64,000 bases of DNA. It comes from JAIXWP01 sp041391745 (GTDB taxonomy: Bacteria; Bacteroidota; Bacteroidia; Flavobacteriales_D; Sanyastnellaceae). The notes below the pieces were generated by a model. That model ran no database searches and was not told the DNA's origin. It was given only the letters and a program-made list of their open reading frames with translations. The stretch is taken from NCBI GenBank assembly GCA_041391745.1, contig JAWKNK010000017.1, positions 1-64,000 of the forward strand. Reading direction: 5' to 3'. The position numbers and the translations under genes were made by a program. Of this stretch, positions 18,213-27,963 are shown piece by piece; within the stretch, counting starts at the first letter, position 1, and each line of letters starts with the position of its first letter.

Positions 18213-18983
18213 ATGTACGTTCGTCCCAAAAAGCATCTAGGACAACACTTCTTGAAGAATCCTGAAATCTGTCAGCGCATCGCGGCGGAACTCACTGGAT
18301 ATGGCGATTACAACCAAATCATCGAAATCGGTCCTGGCACAGGAGCACTCACGTCTTATTTACTCAAGCTTGAAAAATATAAAGTTCAAGTGGCAGAAAT
18401 TGATGAGGAATCCATTACCTATTTGAATGCATTCTATCCCGAATTGAGAGGAAATATTATTGATAAAGATTTTTTGAAATTACCTCTGGATGAAATGTAT
18501 AAAGAACAAATAGCAGTGGTAGGCAATTTCCCTTATAACATTTCATCACAAATACTCTTTAAAGTTTTAGATCATAAAGAACTTGTACCAGAAGTAGTCG
18601 GGATGTTCCAAAAAGAAGTAGCAGAGCGCGTTGCAAGCGGCCCAGGAAATAAGGACTACGGAATAATTTCAGTGCTTATACAAGCTTACTACGATGCGGA
18701 GTATTTGTTTACAGTCGACAAAGAAGAATTTAACCCACCGCCGAAAGTTCAAAGCGGTGTGATTCGTCTCAAAAGAAAACCCGAACAACCATTCGGTTGT
18801 GACGAAAAGAAGTTTAAAACACTTGTAAAAACAGCGTTCAATCAACGTCGAAAGATGCTTCGTGGATCTATAAAATCGCTCTTGCCACAAGGAATAGATA
18901 TAACACATGAAGTTTTCAGCAAACGACCAGAACAACTAAGCGTTCAAGACTTCAAGGATTTAACCAATATGATTTTCAAATGA
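18213..18983 (+). CDS. rsmA: 16S rRNA (adenine(1518)-N(6)/adenine(1519)-N(6))-dimethyltransferase
   Basis: 256 residues. Starts VRPKKHLGQHFLKNPEICQRI, the typical KsgA/RsmA opening; SAM motif I is IIEIGPGTGALTSYLL; the catalytic NFPYNISSQIL (motif IV, N-F/L-P-Y) is present; NPPPKVQSGVIRL is conserved. Dimethylates two adenines near the 3' end of 16S rRNA during small-subunit assembly. The stop overlaps the next gene's ATG by 4 bases, so the two are probably translated together. Confidence 0.96.
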   Translation: MYVRPKKHLGQHFLKNPEICQRIAAELTGYGDYNQIIEIGPGTGALTSYLLKLEKYKVQVAEIDEESITYLNAFYPELRGNIIDKDFLKLPLDEMYKEQIAVVGNFPYNISSQILFKVLDHKELVPEVVGMFQKEVAERVASGPGNKDYGIISVLIQAYYDAEYLFTVDKEEFNPPPKVQSGVIRLKRKPEQPFGCDEKKFKTLVKTAFNQRRKMLRGSIKSLLPQGIDITHEVFSKRPEQLSVQDFKDLTNMIFK

Positions 18984-19429
18984 GTATCCAACGATTCAAT
19001 GTCCGCGCATACTTCATAATATACAATGACCTAGAAGAGGTTTTGGTTTCTGATGAACTCATAGCTGGTAAAAAATATACTAAGTTCCCCGGAGGAGGTG
19101 TAGAGTTTGGTGAAGGTATCGAAGATGCAATTCGTAGAGAAGCATTAGAAGAACTTGGACAAGAAGTTGAAATCATTCAACACATCTACACCACAGGATT
19201 CTTCGTGCAAAGCAAATTCAACCCGTCTGATCAAGTCATATCTGTTTACTATTTGGTTCAGCTTCTGGAGCCCCCGAAATTCAAAATAGCAACAAAAAAA
19301 TTCGATTTTGATACAGACAACCATCAAACGGAGTCGTTTCGATGGGCGCCACTGCACAGCATGCACCAAAACGAACTTTCATTTCCAGCAGACAGACACT
19401 TGCTCGCATTGATTCAAGAATCAGAATAG
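18980..19429 (+). CDS. NUDIX hydrolase
   Basis: 149 residues. A complete Nudix box is visible, GGVEFGEGIEDAIRREALEE followed by LG, matching GX5EX7REUXEEXGU, so Mg-dependent pyrophosphohydrolase activity is expected. The substrate (nucleotide, sugar nucleotide or other) cannot be deduced. No signal peptide. Its ATG overlaps the rsmA stop (ATGA), and dnaG starts 34 bases downstream with its own promoter-like box. Confidence 0.9.
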   Translation: MSIQRFNVRAYFIIYNDLEEVLVSDELIAGKKYTKFPGGGVEFGEGIEDAIRREALEELGQEVEIIQHIYTTGFFVQSKFNPSDQVISVYYLVQLLEPPKFKIATKKFDFDTDNHQTESFRWAPLHSMHQNELSFPADRHLLALIQESE

Positions 19430-19463
19430 GCAATAACGTTGCATATTTTACGATATTTGCACT

Positions 19464-21413
19464 ATGATTTCTCGTGCTACGATAGACCGAATTTACCAAA
19501 CAGCCATCATCGAAGAGGTGATAGGCGACTTTGTGAATTTGAAAAAATCGGGCTCTTCTTGGAAAGGACTATCGCCTTTCGCCAACGAGAAAACTCCTTC
19601 ATTTTTCGTAGTTCCAGCCAAAGGCATCTATAAAGACTTCTCCTCTGGAAAAGGTGGAAATGTAGTAGACTTCTTGATGGAGCACGAAAAGCTTTCGTAT
19701 CCTGAAGCACTTCGCTGGCTTGGCGCGAAGTACAATATTGAAATCGAAGAAGACAAACCTTCTGAAGAACAACTTCAAGAAAGAAGTGAAAGAGAAAACT
19801 TATCGGTTGCCACAGAATTTGCTGGAAAATGGTTTCAAGAACAATTGCATGAAACCGAAGAAGGTCAGGCAATAGGCCTAAGTTATTTTCAGGAGAGAGG
19901 ATTTCGCCCTGACATCATTCGCAAATTCAATCTCGGCTATTCCCCAGACAAGTGGGATGCCCTTGTAAAAGCTGCCACAGAAGCAGGACACAACTTGGAG
20001 TACTTTGTAAAAACAGGTCTCCTTCGTGAAAGAGAAGGCGGAGGCATGTTCGACTTCTTCAAAGGCCGTGTCATGTTTCCTATCCACAACATCAGTGGAA
20101 AAATGATTGCCTTCGGCGGGCGAACATTGAAAAGTGACAAGTCAGTTGCCAAATATTTCAACAGTCCTGAAAGCGAATTGTACCTGAAAAGCAATGTGCT
20201 TTTCGGATTGCATTTGGCAAAAAATCAAATAGTAAAAGATGATGTCTGCTACCTGGTAGAAGGTTATACCGATGTGATTTCTATGCACCAAGCGGGCATT
20301 GAAAATGTAGTAGCATCAAGCGGAACCAGCCTCACCGAAGGTCAGATCCGTTTGATAAAACGATACACGCCAAACATTACCATTCTCTATGATGGCGACA
20401 GCGCAGGAATAAAAGCGTCATTCCGAGGAATCGATATGATCCTCAAAGAAGGAATGAATGTGAAGGTGGTGCTATTTCCTGATGGCGACGATCCAGATAG
20501 CTACGCAAAGAAAAATAGCAGCGATGAAATCAAAAATTTCATTGCAGAAAATGCAAAGGATTTCATCAAGTTCAAGACCACCCTCCTACTTGAGGATGTT
20601 GGAAGCGATCCTGTAAAACGCGCTGGGCTTATTCGCAGCATCGTAGAGAGCATTGCCCTGATACCAGACGCAATCACGCGCACTGTTTATGTTCAAGAGT
20701 GTAGCCACTTGCTCAAAATTCAAGAGCCAGTCCTACTTTCAGAACTCAACAAGACGTTAGTTAAGACAAGTAAAAAAGACGACAGTCTTCCGCCACCGAT
20801 TCTGGATGATGTTGAGCACAGCGGCGTCCCTAATGAAGAGGAAACTGCAGATACTTATTCGCTAGAACACCAAGAGAAAGATTTCGTTCGTATTCTGTTG
20901 TCTTATGGTGAACGCCCGATTGAAGTCACCATCATGAATGAAATCAACGAACCAGAAACGGTTCCTATTTCGGTAGCAGAATATTTGATCGGAAATCTTC
21001 AGCAAGATGGAATGACTTTGGAAACAGAAGTGTATCGAAAAATTCTTGTAGAATACATTGAATTCATCGTTCAAGATAGTTTTCCAGATATTAAAAACTT
21101 CGCACTGCATCAGGACAAAGACGTTTCAGGCACCACAAGTCAATTGCTCACTTCGCCTCATGCGTTGAGCGACAATTGGAAACTACGTCACAACATTGAT
21201 CCTGAAACGGAAGAGCACAAGCTTCATAAAATGGCGAAAGACTGTATCTATAGTCTCAAGCTGCGCAAAGTAATGACCATGATAAAAGAAGTGGATGAAG
21301 CACTCGACAAAGCGCAAACTGAGGAAGAAATTGATGCTCTAATCAATGAAAAAAGAAACCTCACCAAAGCGAAAGTGCAACTAGCTGGATATTACGGTAG
21401 CACTATAATTTAG
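19464..21413 (+). CDS. dnaG: DNA primase with degenerate zinc-binding domain
   Basis: 649 residues. The N-terminal CHC2-like domain aligns well (SSWKGLSPFANEKTPSFFVV, KGIYKDFSSGKGGNVVDFLM), but every Cys/His zinc ligand is replaced (Cys to Ser, His to Ala, CFGC to DFSS). The catalytic core is complete: DLAG-type region near FNLGYSPDKW, GGRTLKSDKSVAKYFNSPES, and TOPRIM with VEGYTDVISMHQAG, ASSGTSLTEGQ and LYDGDSAGIKA. The C-terminal DnaB-binding helical part closes the protein. Makes RNA primers for replication. A near -7 box (GATATTTG, 19452-19459) lies four bases before the ATG. The 3' end overlaps the convergent antiporter by 4 bases. Confidence 0.95.
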   Translation: MISRATIDRIYQTAIIEEVIGDFVNLKKSGSSWKGLSPFANEKTPSFFVVPAKGIYKDFSSGKGGNVVDFLMEHEKLSYPEALRWLGAKYNIEIEEDKPSEEQLQERSERENLSVATEFAGKWFQEQLHETEEGQAIGLSYFQERGFRPDIIRKFNLGYSPDKWDALVKAATEAGHNLEYFVKTGLLREREGGGMFDFFKGRVMFPIHNISGKMIAFGGRTLKSDKSVAKYFNSPESELYLKSNVLFGLHLAKNQIVKDDVCYLVEGYTDVISMHQAGIENVVASSGTSLTEGQIRLIKRYTPNITILYDGDSAGIKASFRGIDMILKEGMNVKVVLFPDGDDPDSYAKKNSSDEIKNFIAENAKDFIKFKTTLLLEDVGSDPVKRAGLIRSIVESIALIPDAITRTVYVQECSHLLKIQEPVLLSELNKTLVKTSKKDDSLPPPILDDVEHSGVPNEEETADTYSLEHQEKDFVRILLSYGERPIEVTIMNEINEPETVPISVAEYLIGNLQQDGMTLETEVYRKILVEYIEFIVQDSFPDIKNFALHQDKDVSGTTSQLLTSPHALSDNWKLRHNIDPETEEHKLHKMAKDCIYSLKLRKVMTMIKEVDEALDKAQTEEEIDALINEKRNLTKAKVQLAGYYGSTII

Positions 21414-22603
21414 TACTCTTCCACCTTTATTACTTCTTCCGATTTTTTACCTCCGAAAATGGTTCCTACCATCATAATGAGTGCTGACAGAACTATTACC
21501 TGCACAATCAAAGAGCGGTTTACTTCTGGCACATTCAAGTGAACAGGAATAGACAAGAAAAGCAATATGGTAATCAAACCACGAGGAGCAATAAACACCA
21601 ATGGGAAAACCGGTGCGTGAGAAATTTTAAGCTGTAAAGCCCGGATAATAAAGATGGCAAGAATTACCGCCAATGAAATAGGTAAAGTCTCCAAATTCAC
21701 TATTTCATTAAACTCCATCACAAATCCGAAAACAATAAAGAAAAGCACTCGAATTAAAAACGCCGCTTCACCTGTAATCTCTCTAAATCGGTGTGCTTCT
21801 TTATTTAAAATATCTGGACGCAATTTTTCGATGAATTTGAATCGCTTCAACAAATCCAAATTCCCCAAAAACAAGCCTAAAACCAGGATGAAAATCAAAG
21901 AAGGCAAATGATAAATCTTCGCGATCTCGTAAATTAAAATGATTAAGAAAATAATTGGTCCAAACTTAATATGGTGCTTGATTCGACTCAACATGAAAGA
22001 AAGCAGTGCTGAAGCCAAAAAGCTGATAACAATGATCGTCAACAACTGACCTCCGAATGTTAAGAATGTAGAAAGCCCAAAAGTCTCGTTCAACACAAGG
22101 AAGTTGAACACAATTACACCGATAATATCTGATAAACTACTCTCATAGGTAACAAATGCCTTGAAGGATTGTGGCATAGACGAAACCGTGGGAATCGCAA
22201 TGGCACTGCTTATAATAGCAAAAGGAACGCTATTCAATAAACTCACACGCACATCGTAGCCCAGATAATAGTGTAGGCCTGCACCTAAAAGCAAAGTCAT
22301 TACAAATACAGGAATTGTCGCCACAAAAAATGCCTTCCGAATCATGGGAAGCTTTTCTTTACTCAATTCTAGGTCCAAAGCACCCTCCAACACAATGAGA
22401 ATCAGTCCAAATGTCCCTAAAACAGGCAAAACACCACTCAAATCTGGAATCTCAACGCCAAACCAAATCGCACCCTGACGCAATAAAATACCCAGTATCA
22501 GCAACAATATCACAGTTGGAATTCTGGTCTTGGGCGCGGTAACGTCGAAGAGGTAGCCTATTAACACAAGTATACTGATAGCCAGAATAATAGCAGCAGT
22601 CAT
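21410..22603 (-). CDS. Cation:proton antiporter (CPA family)
   Basis: 397 residues, almost entirely hydrophobic, with about 11-12 transmembrane helices. The ion-site region reads ESSLSDIIGVIVFNFLV (conserved Asp), and the APRGLITILLFLSI segment is typical of NhaP/CPA1-like sodium or potassium/proton antiporters. No soluble TrkA-N or CPBP domain is attached. Probably used for Na+ efflux and pH control at the inner membrane. Ion specificity cannot be told. Convergent with dnaG and divergent from the SUF operon, with 231 bases between holding the SUF promoter. Confidence 0.9.
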   Translation of the reverse strand: MTAAIILAISILVLIGYLFDVTAPKTRIPTVILLLILGILLRQGAIWFGVEIPDLSGVLPVLGTFGLILIVLEGALDLELSKEKLPMIRKAFFVATIPVFVMTLLLGAGLHYYLGYDVRVSLLNSVPFAIISSAIAIPTVSSMPQSFKAFVTYESSLSDIIGVIVFNFLVLNETFGLSTFLTFGGQLLTIIVISFLASALLSFMLSRIKHHIKFGPIIFLIILIYEIAKIYHLPSLIFILVLGLFLGNLDLLKRFKFIEKLRPDILNKEAHRFREITGEAAFLIRVLFFIVFGFVMEFNEIVNLETLPISLAVILAIFIIRALQLKISHAPVFPLVFIAPRGLITILLFLSIPVHLNVPEVNRSLIVQVIVLSALIMMVGTIFGGKKSEEVIKVEEY

Positions 22604-22710
22604 ATAGAGGGTAGCGTTTTAAATATTATCTTTTTGCAACTACAAAAAACGGCAATAATTGTCTCACCAACATCGGTATCCCAATTATTTCACTTTAATT
22701 ACCTTAATTC

Positions 22711-22743
22711 TTTGGTGTAAATACCTCATTCGTGGTATTTTTG
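22711..22743 (+). promoter_or_regulatory. Full -33/-7 promoter of the SUF operon
   Basis: TTTG at 22711-22714, a 21-base spacer, and TATTTTTG at 22736-22743 match both parts of the Bacteroidota consensus (TTTG, 19-21 bases, TAnnTTTG). The transcription start would be near 22748, leaving a leader of about 87 bases before the SufA-like gene. Best-formed promoter in the window. Confidence 0.65.
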
Positions 22744-22834
22744 CACTCTAAAACCAATTTAGAAATCTTCTAAATAATTGCTCAAATATAGAACAATTAA
22801 GGGATTCGGATGGTTTTTCATAAAAAAAGAGAAG

Positions 22835-23161
22835 ATGATAAAAGTGAATGATAGCGCCAAGGCACAAGTAGCCAAATTGCTAGCTGACGAAAGCCATCCA
22901 GAAGGCTCATTTGTCAGAGTCGGTGTTGAAGGCGGCGGATGTTCTGGATTGATGTATCAACTCAAATTTGATCACGAAATCAAAGACGGCGATCAAGTGT
23001 TTGAAGACAACGGTGTCAAAGTAGTTGTCGACAAAAAATCATTCTTGTATTTGGTGGGCACTGAACTCGAATACACAGGAGGACTCAACGGTAAAGGATT
23101 TGAATTTAGAAACCCAAACGCATCACGCACTTGCGGTTGCGGTGAAAGTTTCTCAATCTAA
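22835..23161 (+). CDS. HesB/IscA/SufA family iron-sulfur carrier
   Basis: 108 residues from ATG 22835 (MIKVNDSAKAQVAKLL); earlier in-frame starts give a non-conserved extension. A-type carrier motif: GVEGGGCSGLMYQLKF and the C-terminal pair SRTCGCGESF, giving the three conserved Cys that hold a cluster. Takes assembled Fe-S clusters from the SufBCD scaffold to target proteins. First gene of the SUF operon and 12 bases before sufB. I call it SufA by position; sequence alone does not separate SufA from IscA or ErpA. Confidence 0.9.
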   Translation: MIKVNDSAKAQVAKLLADESHPEGSFVRVGVEGGGCSGLMYQLKFDHEIKDGDQVFEDNGVKVVVDKKSFLYLVGTELEYTGGLNGKGFEFRNPNASRTCGCGESFSI

Positions 23162-23173
23162 AATAAAATAAGC

Positions 23174-24622
23174 ATGGCTTACGAAGGTGATGAACTCTTA
23201 GACTCGGTAACTTCGAAAGAATACGAGTTTGGATTCACTACAAATATTGAAACAGACAAGGCTCCAAACGGACTGAATGAAGATATTATTCGCTTCATTT
23301 CAGCTAAAAAAGAAGAGCCTGAATGGTTGTTGGAATGGCGTCTTGAAGCTTTCCGCAATTGGCAAAAAATGACTGAGCCTGAATGGGCTCACGTTCAGTA
23401 CACGAAACCAGATTTTCAAGCAATTTCATATTATGCCGCTCCGAAAAAGCGTCCGAAATTGAATAGCTTGGATGAAGTAGATCCAGAATTGCGACGCACA
23501 ATGGAACGTCTCGGAATCTCGATGGAAGAACAAAAAAGACTTTCAGGAGTTGCAGTCGATTTCGTTTTAGATTCTGTTTCTGTAGCTACTTCGTTCAAAG
23601 AAAAATTAGCTGAACTTGGTATCATCTTCTGCTCAATGAGCGAGGCCATCAAAGAACATCCTGAACTTGTAAAAAAATATTTGGGTACTGTCGTTCCAAG
23701 AACAGACAACTTCTATGCTGCCCTTAATAGTGCAGTTTTCACGGATGGTTCATTTTGCTACATTCCAAAAGGTGTAAGATGTCCAATGGAATTGAGCACT
23801 TATTTCAGAATCAACGAAGCTGGAACTGGTCAATTCGAAAGAACGCTTGTAGTAGCCGACGAAGGGGCTTACGTAAGTTATCTTGAAGGATGTACCGCTC
23901 CACAACGCGACGAAAATCAATTGCACGCGGCTGTTGTTGAGCTTGTGGCTCACAAAGATGCCGAGATAAAATATAGCACCGTTCAAAACTGGTATCCTGG
24001 TGATAAAGATGGAAAAGGTGGTGTATTCAATTTTGTAACGAAGCGCGGATTGTGCGAAGGAAATCATTCTAAAATTTCTTGGACACAAGTAGAAACCGGT
24101 TCAGCTATAACTTGGAAATATCCGAGCTGCATTTTGAAAGGTGATCATAGTGTGGGTGAATTCTACTCTGTAGCAGTTACCAACAATGCGCAACAAGCCG
24201 ACACCGGAACAAAAATGATTCACATTGGTAGAAACACAAGCAGCACTATCATCTCAAAAGGTATAAGTGCGGGTAGCAGCAACAACAGTTACCGCGGACT
24301 TGTGCAAATCAATAAAAGTGCGGATAACGCAAGAAACTTCTCACAATGCGATTCATTGTTGATGACCGATCACTGCGGAGCACACACCTTCCCTTACATT
24401 GAAGTAAAAAACAAATCCGCTAAAGTGGAACACGAAGCTACTACTTCTAAAATTGGTGAAGATCAAATTTTCTACTGCCTTCAAAGAGGATTAAGTGAAG
24501 AGAAAGCCATTTCACTTATCGTAAATGGATACGCTAAAGAAGTACTCAACAAACTCCCAATGGAATTTGCAGTAGAAGCTCAAAAACTTCTCGCCATTTC
24601 GTTAGAAGGAAGCGTTGGGTAA
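23174..24622 (+). CDS. sufB: Fe-S cluster assembly protein SufB
   Basis: 482 residues, normal for SufB. Beta-helix core with hallmarks LNSAVFTDGSFCYIPKGVRC, LEGCTAPQRDENQLHAAVVELVA, VQNWYPGDKDGKGGVFNFV, SQCDSLLMTDHCGAHTFPYIE and SEEKAISLIVNGYAKEVL. Together with SufC and SufD it forms the cytoplasmic scaffold that receives sulfur from SufS/SufE. The Cys in SQCDSLL corresponds to the region implicated in cluster formation. Second gene of the operon; 43 AT-rich bases separate it from sufC. Confidence 0.97.
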   Translation: MAYEGDELLDSVTSKEYEFGFTTNIETDKAPNGLNEDIIRFISAKKEEPEWLLEWRLEAFRNWQKMTEPEWAHVQYTKPDFQAISYYAAPKKRPKLNSLDEVDPELRRTMERLGISMEEQKRLSGVAVDFVLDSVSVATSFKEKLAELGIIFCSMSEAIKEHPELVKKYLGTVVPRTDNFYAALNSAVFTDGSFCYIPKGVRCPMELSTYFRINEAGTGQFERTLVVADEGAYVSYLEGCTAPQRDENQLHAAVVELVAHKDAEIKYSTVQNWYPGDKDGKGGVFNFVTKRGLCEGNHSKISWTQVETGSAITWKYPSCILKGDHSVGEFYSVAVTNNAQQADTGTKMIHIGRNTSSTIISKGISAGSSNNSYRGLVQINKSADNARNFSQCDSLLMTDHCGAHTFPYIEVKNKSAKVEHEATTSKIGEDQIFYCLQRGLSEEKAISLIVNGYAKEVLNKLPMEFAVEAQKLLAISLEGSVG

Positions 24623-24665
24623 TCGGAGTAGTAAAAAGAATTAGGAATAAAGAATCAGAATAAAA

Positions 24666-25433
24666 ATGTTGTTAGAAATAAAAAATCTTCAAGCGCGAGT
24701 TGAAGAAAAAGAAATCCTTAAAGGATTGAACTTCGAAGTAAAACCAGGTGAGGTTCACGCAATCATGGGACCAAATGGTTCTGGAAAATCTACTCTTGCC
24801 TCTGTATTGGCTGGTAAAGAAGATTATGAAATTACTGGTGGTGAAGTTTCTTTCAACGGAAAAGATCTTTTGGAAATGAGTCCAGAAGACAGAGCAAGAG
24901 AAGGTCTATTCCTTGCATTTCAATATCCTGTTGAAATCCCTGGAGTAAGCAATATCAATTTCTTGAAAGCCGCTCTTTCAGAAGTTCGCGAATACAGAGG
25001 TTTACCTCAACTTACTGCCAAAGAATTCCTTCAATTGGTAAATGAAAAATCGAAATTGGTAGAGTTAGACGGACAACTCACAAACCGCTCGGTAAACGAA
25101 GGATTTAGTGGTGGAGAAAAAAAGAGAAACGAAGTGTTTCAAATGGCTATGCTCGATCCAACTCTTGCCATTCTTGACGAAACGGATTCAGGATTGGATA
25201 TCGATGCATTGCGCATTGTGGCTAATGGTGTCAATGCTATGAGAAGTCCAGAAAGATCTTTCGTAGTGATTACGCACTATCAGCGATTGCTCGACTTTAT
25301 TGTTCCAGACTATGTGCACGTACTTTATAAAGGCCGCATCGTAAAATCAGGCACAAAAGAATTGGCTCTTGAACTAGAAGAAAGAGGTTACGATTGGATT
25401 AAAGAAGAAGTAGAAGCAGCGAACGCTCAATAA
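24666..25433 (+). CDS. sufC: Fe-S cluster assembly ATPase SufC
   Basis: 255 residues. ABC-type ATPase with Walker A GPNGSGKSTLASVLAGK, the family Q-loop region FLAFQYPVEIPGVSN, signature NEGFSGGEKKRNEVFQMA and Walker B AILDETDSGLDIDAL. It lacks membrane segments, as expected for SufC, which binds SufB and SufD rather than a transporter. Its ATPase drives the conformational change of the scaffold. The stop and the sufD ATG are separated by one base. Confidence 0.97.
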   Translation: MLLEIKNLQARVEEKEILKGLNFEVKPGEVHAIMGPNGSGKSTLASVLAGKEDYEITGGEVSFNGKDLLEMSPEDRAREGLFLAFQYPVEIPGVSNINFLKAALSEVREYRGLPQLTAKEFLQLVNEKSKLVELDGQLTNRSVNEGFSGGEKKRNEVFQMAMLDPTLAILDETDSGLDIDALRIVANGVNAMRSPERSFVVITHYQRLLDFIVPDYVHVLYKGRIVKSGTKELALELEERGYDWIKEEVEAANAQ

Positions 25434-25434
25434 A

Positions 25435-26714
25435 ATGGAGACGACGAACATCATAAGTAATAAAGACAAATTCATTTCACTGACGGAGTCGCATTCATCA
25501 GCATTGGGAACAATTGTTCCTGATATTGTTGCAACTGCAAAAGCGGATCTACTTCAAATGGAGATTCCTACTACGCGTCATGAAGAATGGAAATATACGC
25601 GAACTACAAAACTCTCTCAAGAGAATTGGAAGTTCAGCAATGCTGAAAGCAAACTCCCAAACGATGCGTTTTTGATTAGCGATTTAAACGCTTCAAGAAT
25701 TGTTTTTGTAAATGGTAAATGGGATGCTAGCCAGAGTGAAATTAAAAATGAAGCTGGAGTTAGCATTTTTACTAGTGAAAATATCACCACTGATTTCATC
25801 AGTAAAATTGATATTACTCCTTCAGCAAATTTCTTCGAAGCTTCCAAAAAGCTACATGCACAGATATGGTTGCCATTCACGTTGCAAAAAACAAAATAGC
25901 TGAAACACCCATTCACATCATCCACTATTGCGATGATGAGCATGCCCTTTCAACACCATCTGTATTTGTTGCTTTGGAGCAAAGCGCTTCTATCGATATT
26001 ACAGAAACGTTTCATGGAAATGCTGATGCGAAAAGCCTTACCATTAGAGGACTTTACGCGCAAGTGAATGAAAACGCACGCTTGGAATACACAAAAATTC
26101 AAGCGGAAAACGATAATCAATTCACCATTCACAGCGACAACTTGCGTGTTGAAACGAATGGATATTCAAACTTCAACACACTAACAATTGATGGTGGTTG
26201 GGTGAGAAATGACTTGAGAATTGACCTCAACGGTCAAAACATCGAAGCGCATTTGAGCGGATTTTATCTACCGCGCAACAAGCAAATGATCGACAACCAC
26301 ACGAAAGTGGATCACAAATACGCTCATTGCGAAAGCAATGAACTTTACAAAGGAATCCTGTTTGATCAATCTTCAGGTGTGTTCAATGGTAAAGTGTTTG
26401 TCTATAAAGACGCACAAAAAACCAATGCTTATCAAAACAACGCCAACATCTTGGCTAGCGATGATGCACAAATGAACACCAAACCGGAATTGGAAATCTA
26501 TGCAGATGATGTAAAGTGTAGTCACGGTACAACCACTGGTCAAATTGATGAATCAGCAATGTTCTACCTAAGAGCAAGAGGAATGAGCGAAGACAGTGCG
26601 CGCAAACTGCTTACTACAGCATTTATCAATGATGTGATTGAAAAAGTAGCGAACAAAGCAGTGAAAGCACATGTTTTAGAAGCACTTTCAAACAAAGGAC
26701 TTTTATATATTTAA
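25435..26714 (+). pseudogene. sufD: Fe-S cluster assembly protein SufD, one frameshift
   Basis: The first part (25435-25899) ends in an out-of-frame tail. The second (to 26714) continues HVAKNKIAETPIHIIHYCDD, TLTIDGGWVRNDLRIDLNG, HKYAHCESNELYKGILFDQSSGVFNGKVFVY and the end AMFYLRARGMSEDSARKLL, all typical SufD. The break is at about 25864, where a missing G in CACAGATATGG accounts for the shift (expected LHAQDMVAIHVAK). Total length of 1280 bases is one short of 427 codons. Since SufD is normally needed with SufB and SufC, a consensus error is more likely than loss. No slippery heptamer suggests programmed frameshifting. Followed by sufS after one base. Confidence 0.88.
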
Positions 26715-26715
26715 T

Positions 26716-27951
26716 ATGGAAACGGCAGAGGAAAAAGATCAACTTACACTAATCAGAGATGAGTTTCCCATTTTACATCAAGATGTGAATGGATATCCTT
26801 TGGTGTATTTGGATAACGCTGCCACTTCTCAAAAGCCTTTGTCTGTAGTAGAAAGTATCACCGACTACTATCTCAACTACAACGCGAACATCCACCGAGG
26901 TGTTCACTATCTTGCAACAAAGGCAACAGAAGCATTTGAGTCAACTCGTAAAAAGGTAGCTCAATTTCTTCACACTCCTGATCATCGCGAAATTATTTTC
27001 ACCTCAGGAACTACAGATTCTATCAATCTTGTAGCTCAAGCTTGGGGCCGAATGAACGTTCATTCGGGTGATGAAATAGTAGTAAGTACGCTTGAACATC
27101 ACAGCAACATCGTGCCATGGCAAATGCTTGCTGAAGAAAAAGGAGCTACTCTAAGAGTGATTCCGATTACCCCAGAAGGTGAATGGGACCTATCTACAAT
27201 AAATGACATCATCAATTCTAAAACAAAAATTGTTGCTGTCAATCACGTATCAAATGCTCTAGGAACGGTCAACCCTATTGAGACAATCATTTTAAGAGCT
27301 AAATATGTTGGTGCGAAAGTGCTCATTGATGGCGCACAATCTGTTGTTCACTTTGACGTAAATGTCAAAGACCTTGGCTGTGATTTCTATGCTTTCAGTG
27401 CACATAAAATTTATGGTCCAACTGGCGTTGGAATACTTTATGGAAAGGCCGATGTACTAGACGCTATGGCGCCGTATAGAGGAGGTGGAGAAATGATTCA
27501 TGTGGTTTCATTTAAAGGAACTACATACAATGAAATTCCATACAAATTCGAAGCTGGCACACCAAATATTGAAGGGATTATTGCCTTCGGAGCGGCCATT
27601 GATTTTGCAACCTCGCTCGACAAAGAATTTGTAAAGCATCATGAGGAAGAACTTTTGAATTATGCTACGCAAAAATTAAAAGCAATTCCTGGTGTGAAAA
27701 TTTATGGTGAGGCTCGTAAAAAAGTATCGGTAATTTCTTTCTTGGTAGATGGCATTCATCCTTTCGACTTGGGCACATTGCTCGACAATCAAGGAATCGC
27801 TGTGAGAACAGGACATCACTGTACGCAACCACTGATGGAGCATTATGGAATTCCAGGCACGGTGCGCGCTTCATTTGCTGTGTATAATACACTTGAAGAA
27901 GTAGACATGTTTATTGCTGCTTTGGAAAAAGCAATTTTCATGCTCAAATAG
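26716..27951 (+). CDS. sufS: Cysteine desulfurase SufS
   Basis: 411 residues. PLP-dependent class V aminotransferase fold: YLDNAATSQKPLSVVESI, NIHRGVHYLATKAT, TLEHHSNIVPWQ, IDGAQSVVHFDV, SAHKIYGPTGVGILYG (the PLP-binding Lys) and RTGHHCTQPLMEHYGIPGT with the catalytic Cys. The short active-site loop marks it as group II (SufS) rather than IscS. Moves sulfur from cysteine to SufE and then to SufB. A -7 box lies in its last codon region and could give sufE and later genes an extra transcript. Confidence 0.97.
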   Translation: METAEEKDQLTLIRDEFPILHQDVNGYPLVYLDNAATSQKPLSVVESITDYYLNYNANIHRGVHYLATKATEAFESTRKKVAQFLHTPDHREIIFTSGTTDSINLVAQAWGRMNVHSGDEIVVSTLEHHSNIVPWQMLAEEKGATLRVIPITPEGEWDLSTINDIINSKTKIVAVNHVSNALGTVNPIETIILRAKYVGAKVLIDGAQSVVHFDVNVKDLGCDFYAFSAHKIYGPTGVGILYGKADVLDAMAPYRGGGEMIHVVSFKGTTYNEIPYKFEAGTPNIEGIIAFGAAIDFATSLDKEFVKHHEEELLNYATQKLKAIPGVKIYGEARKKVSVISFLVDGIHPFDLGTLLDNQGIAVRTGHHCTQPLMEHYGIPGTVRASFAVYNTLEEVDMFIAALEKAIFMLK

Positions 27952-27959
27952 TACCTTTG
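27952..27959 (+). promoter_or_regulatory. Internal -7 box (TACCTTTG) before sufE
   Basis: Exact TAnnTTTG match, four bases before the sufE ATG at 27964. It may give a leaderless internal transcript for sufE, DUF59 and dxr. Confidence 0.4.
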
Positions 27960-27963
27960 CAAC

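Noticed and set aside
25840..25900. Programmed frameshift in sufD
   Set aside because: No slippery heptamer or downstream pseudoknot was seen, SufD is not known to be made this way, and a single missing G explains the break.
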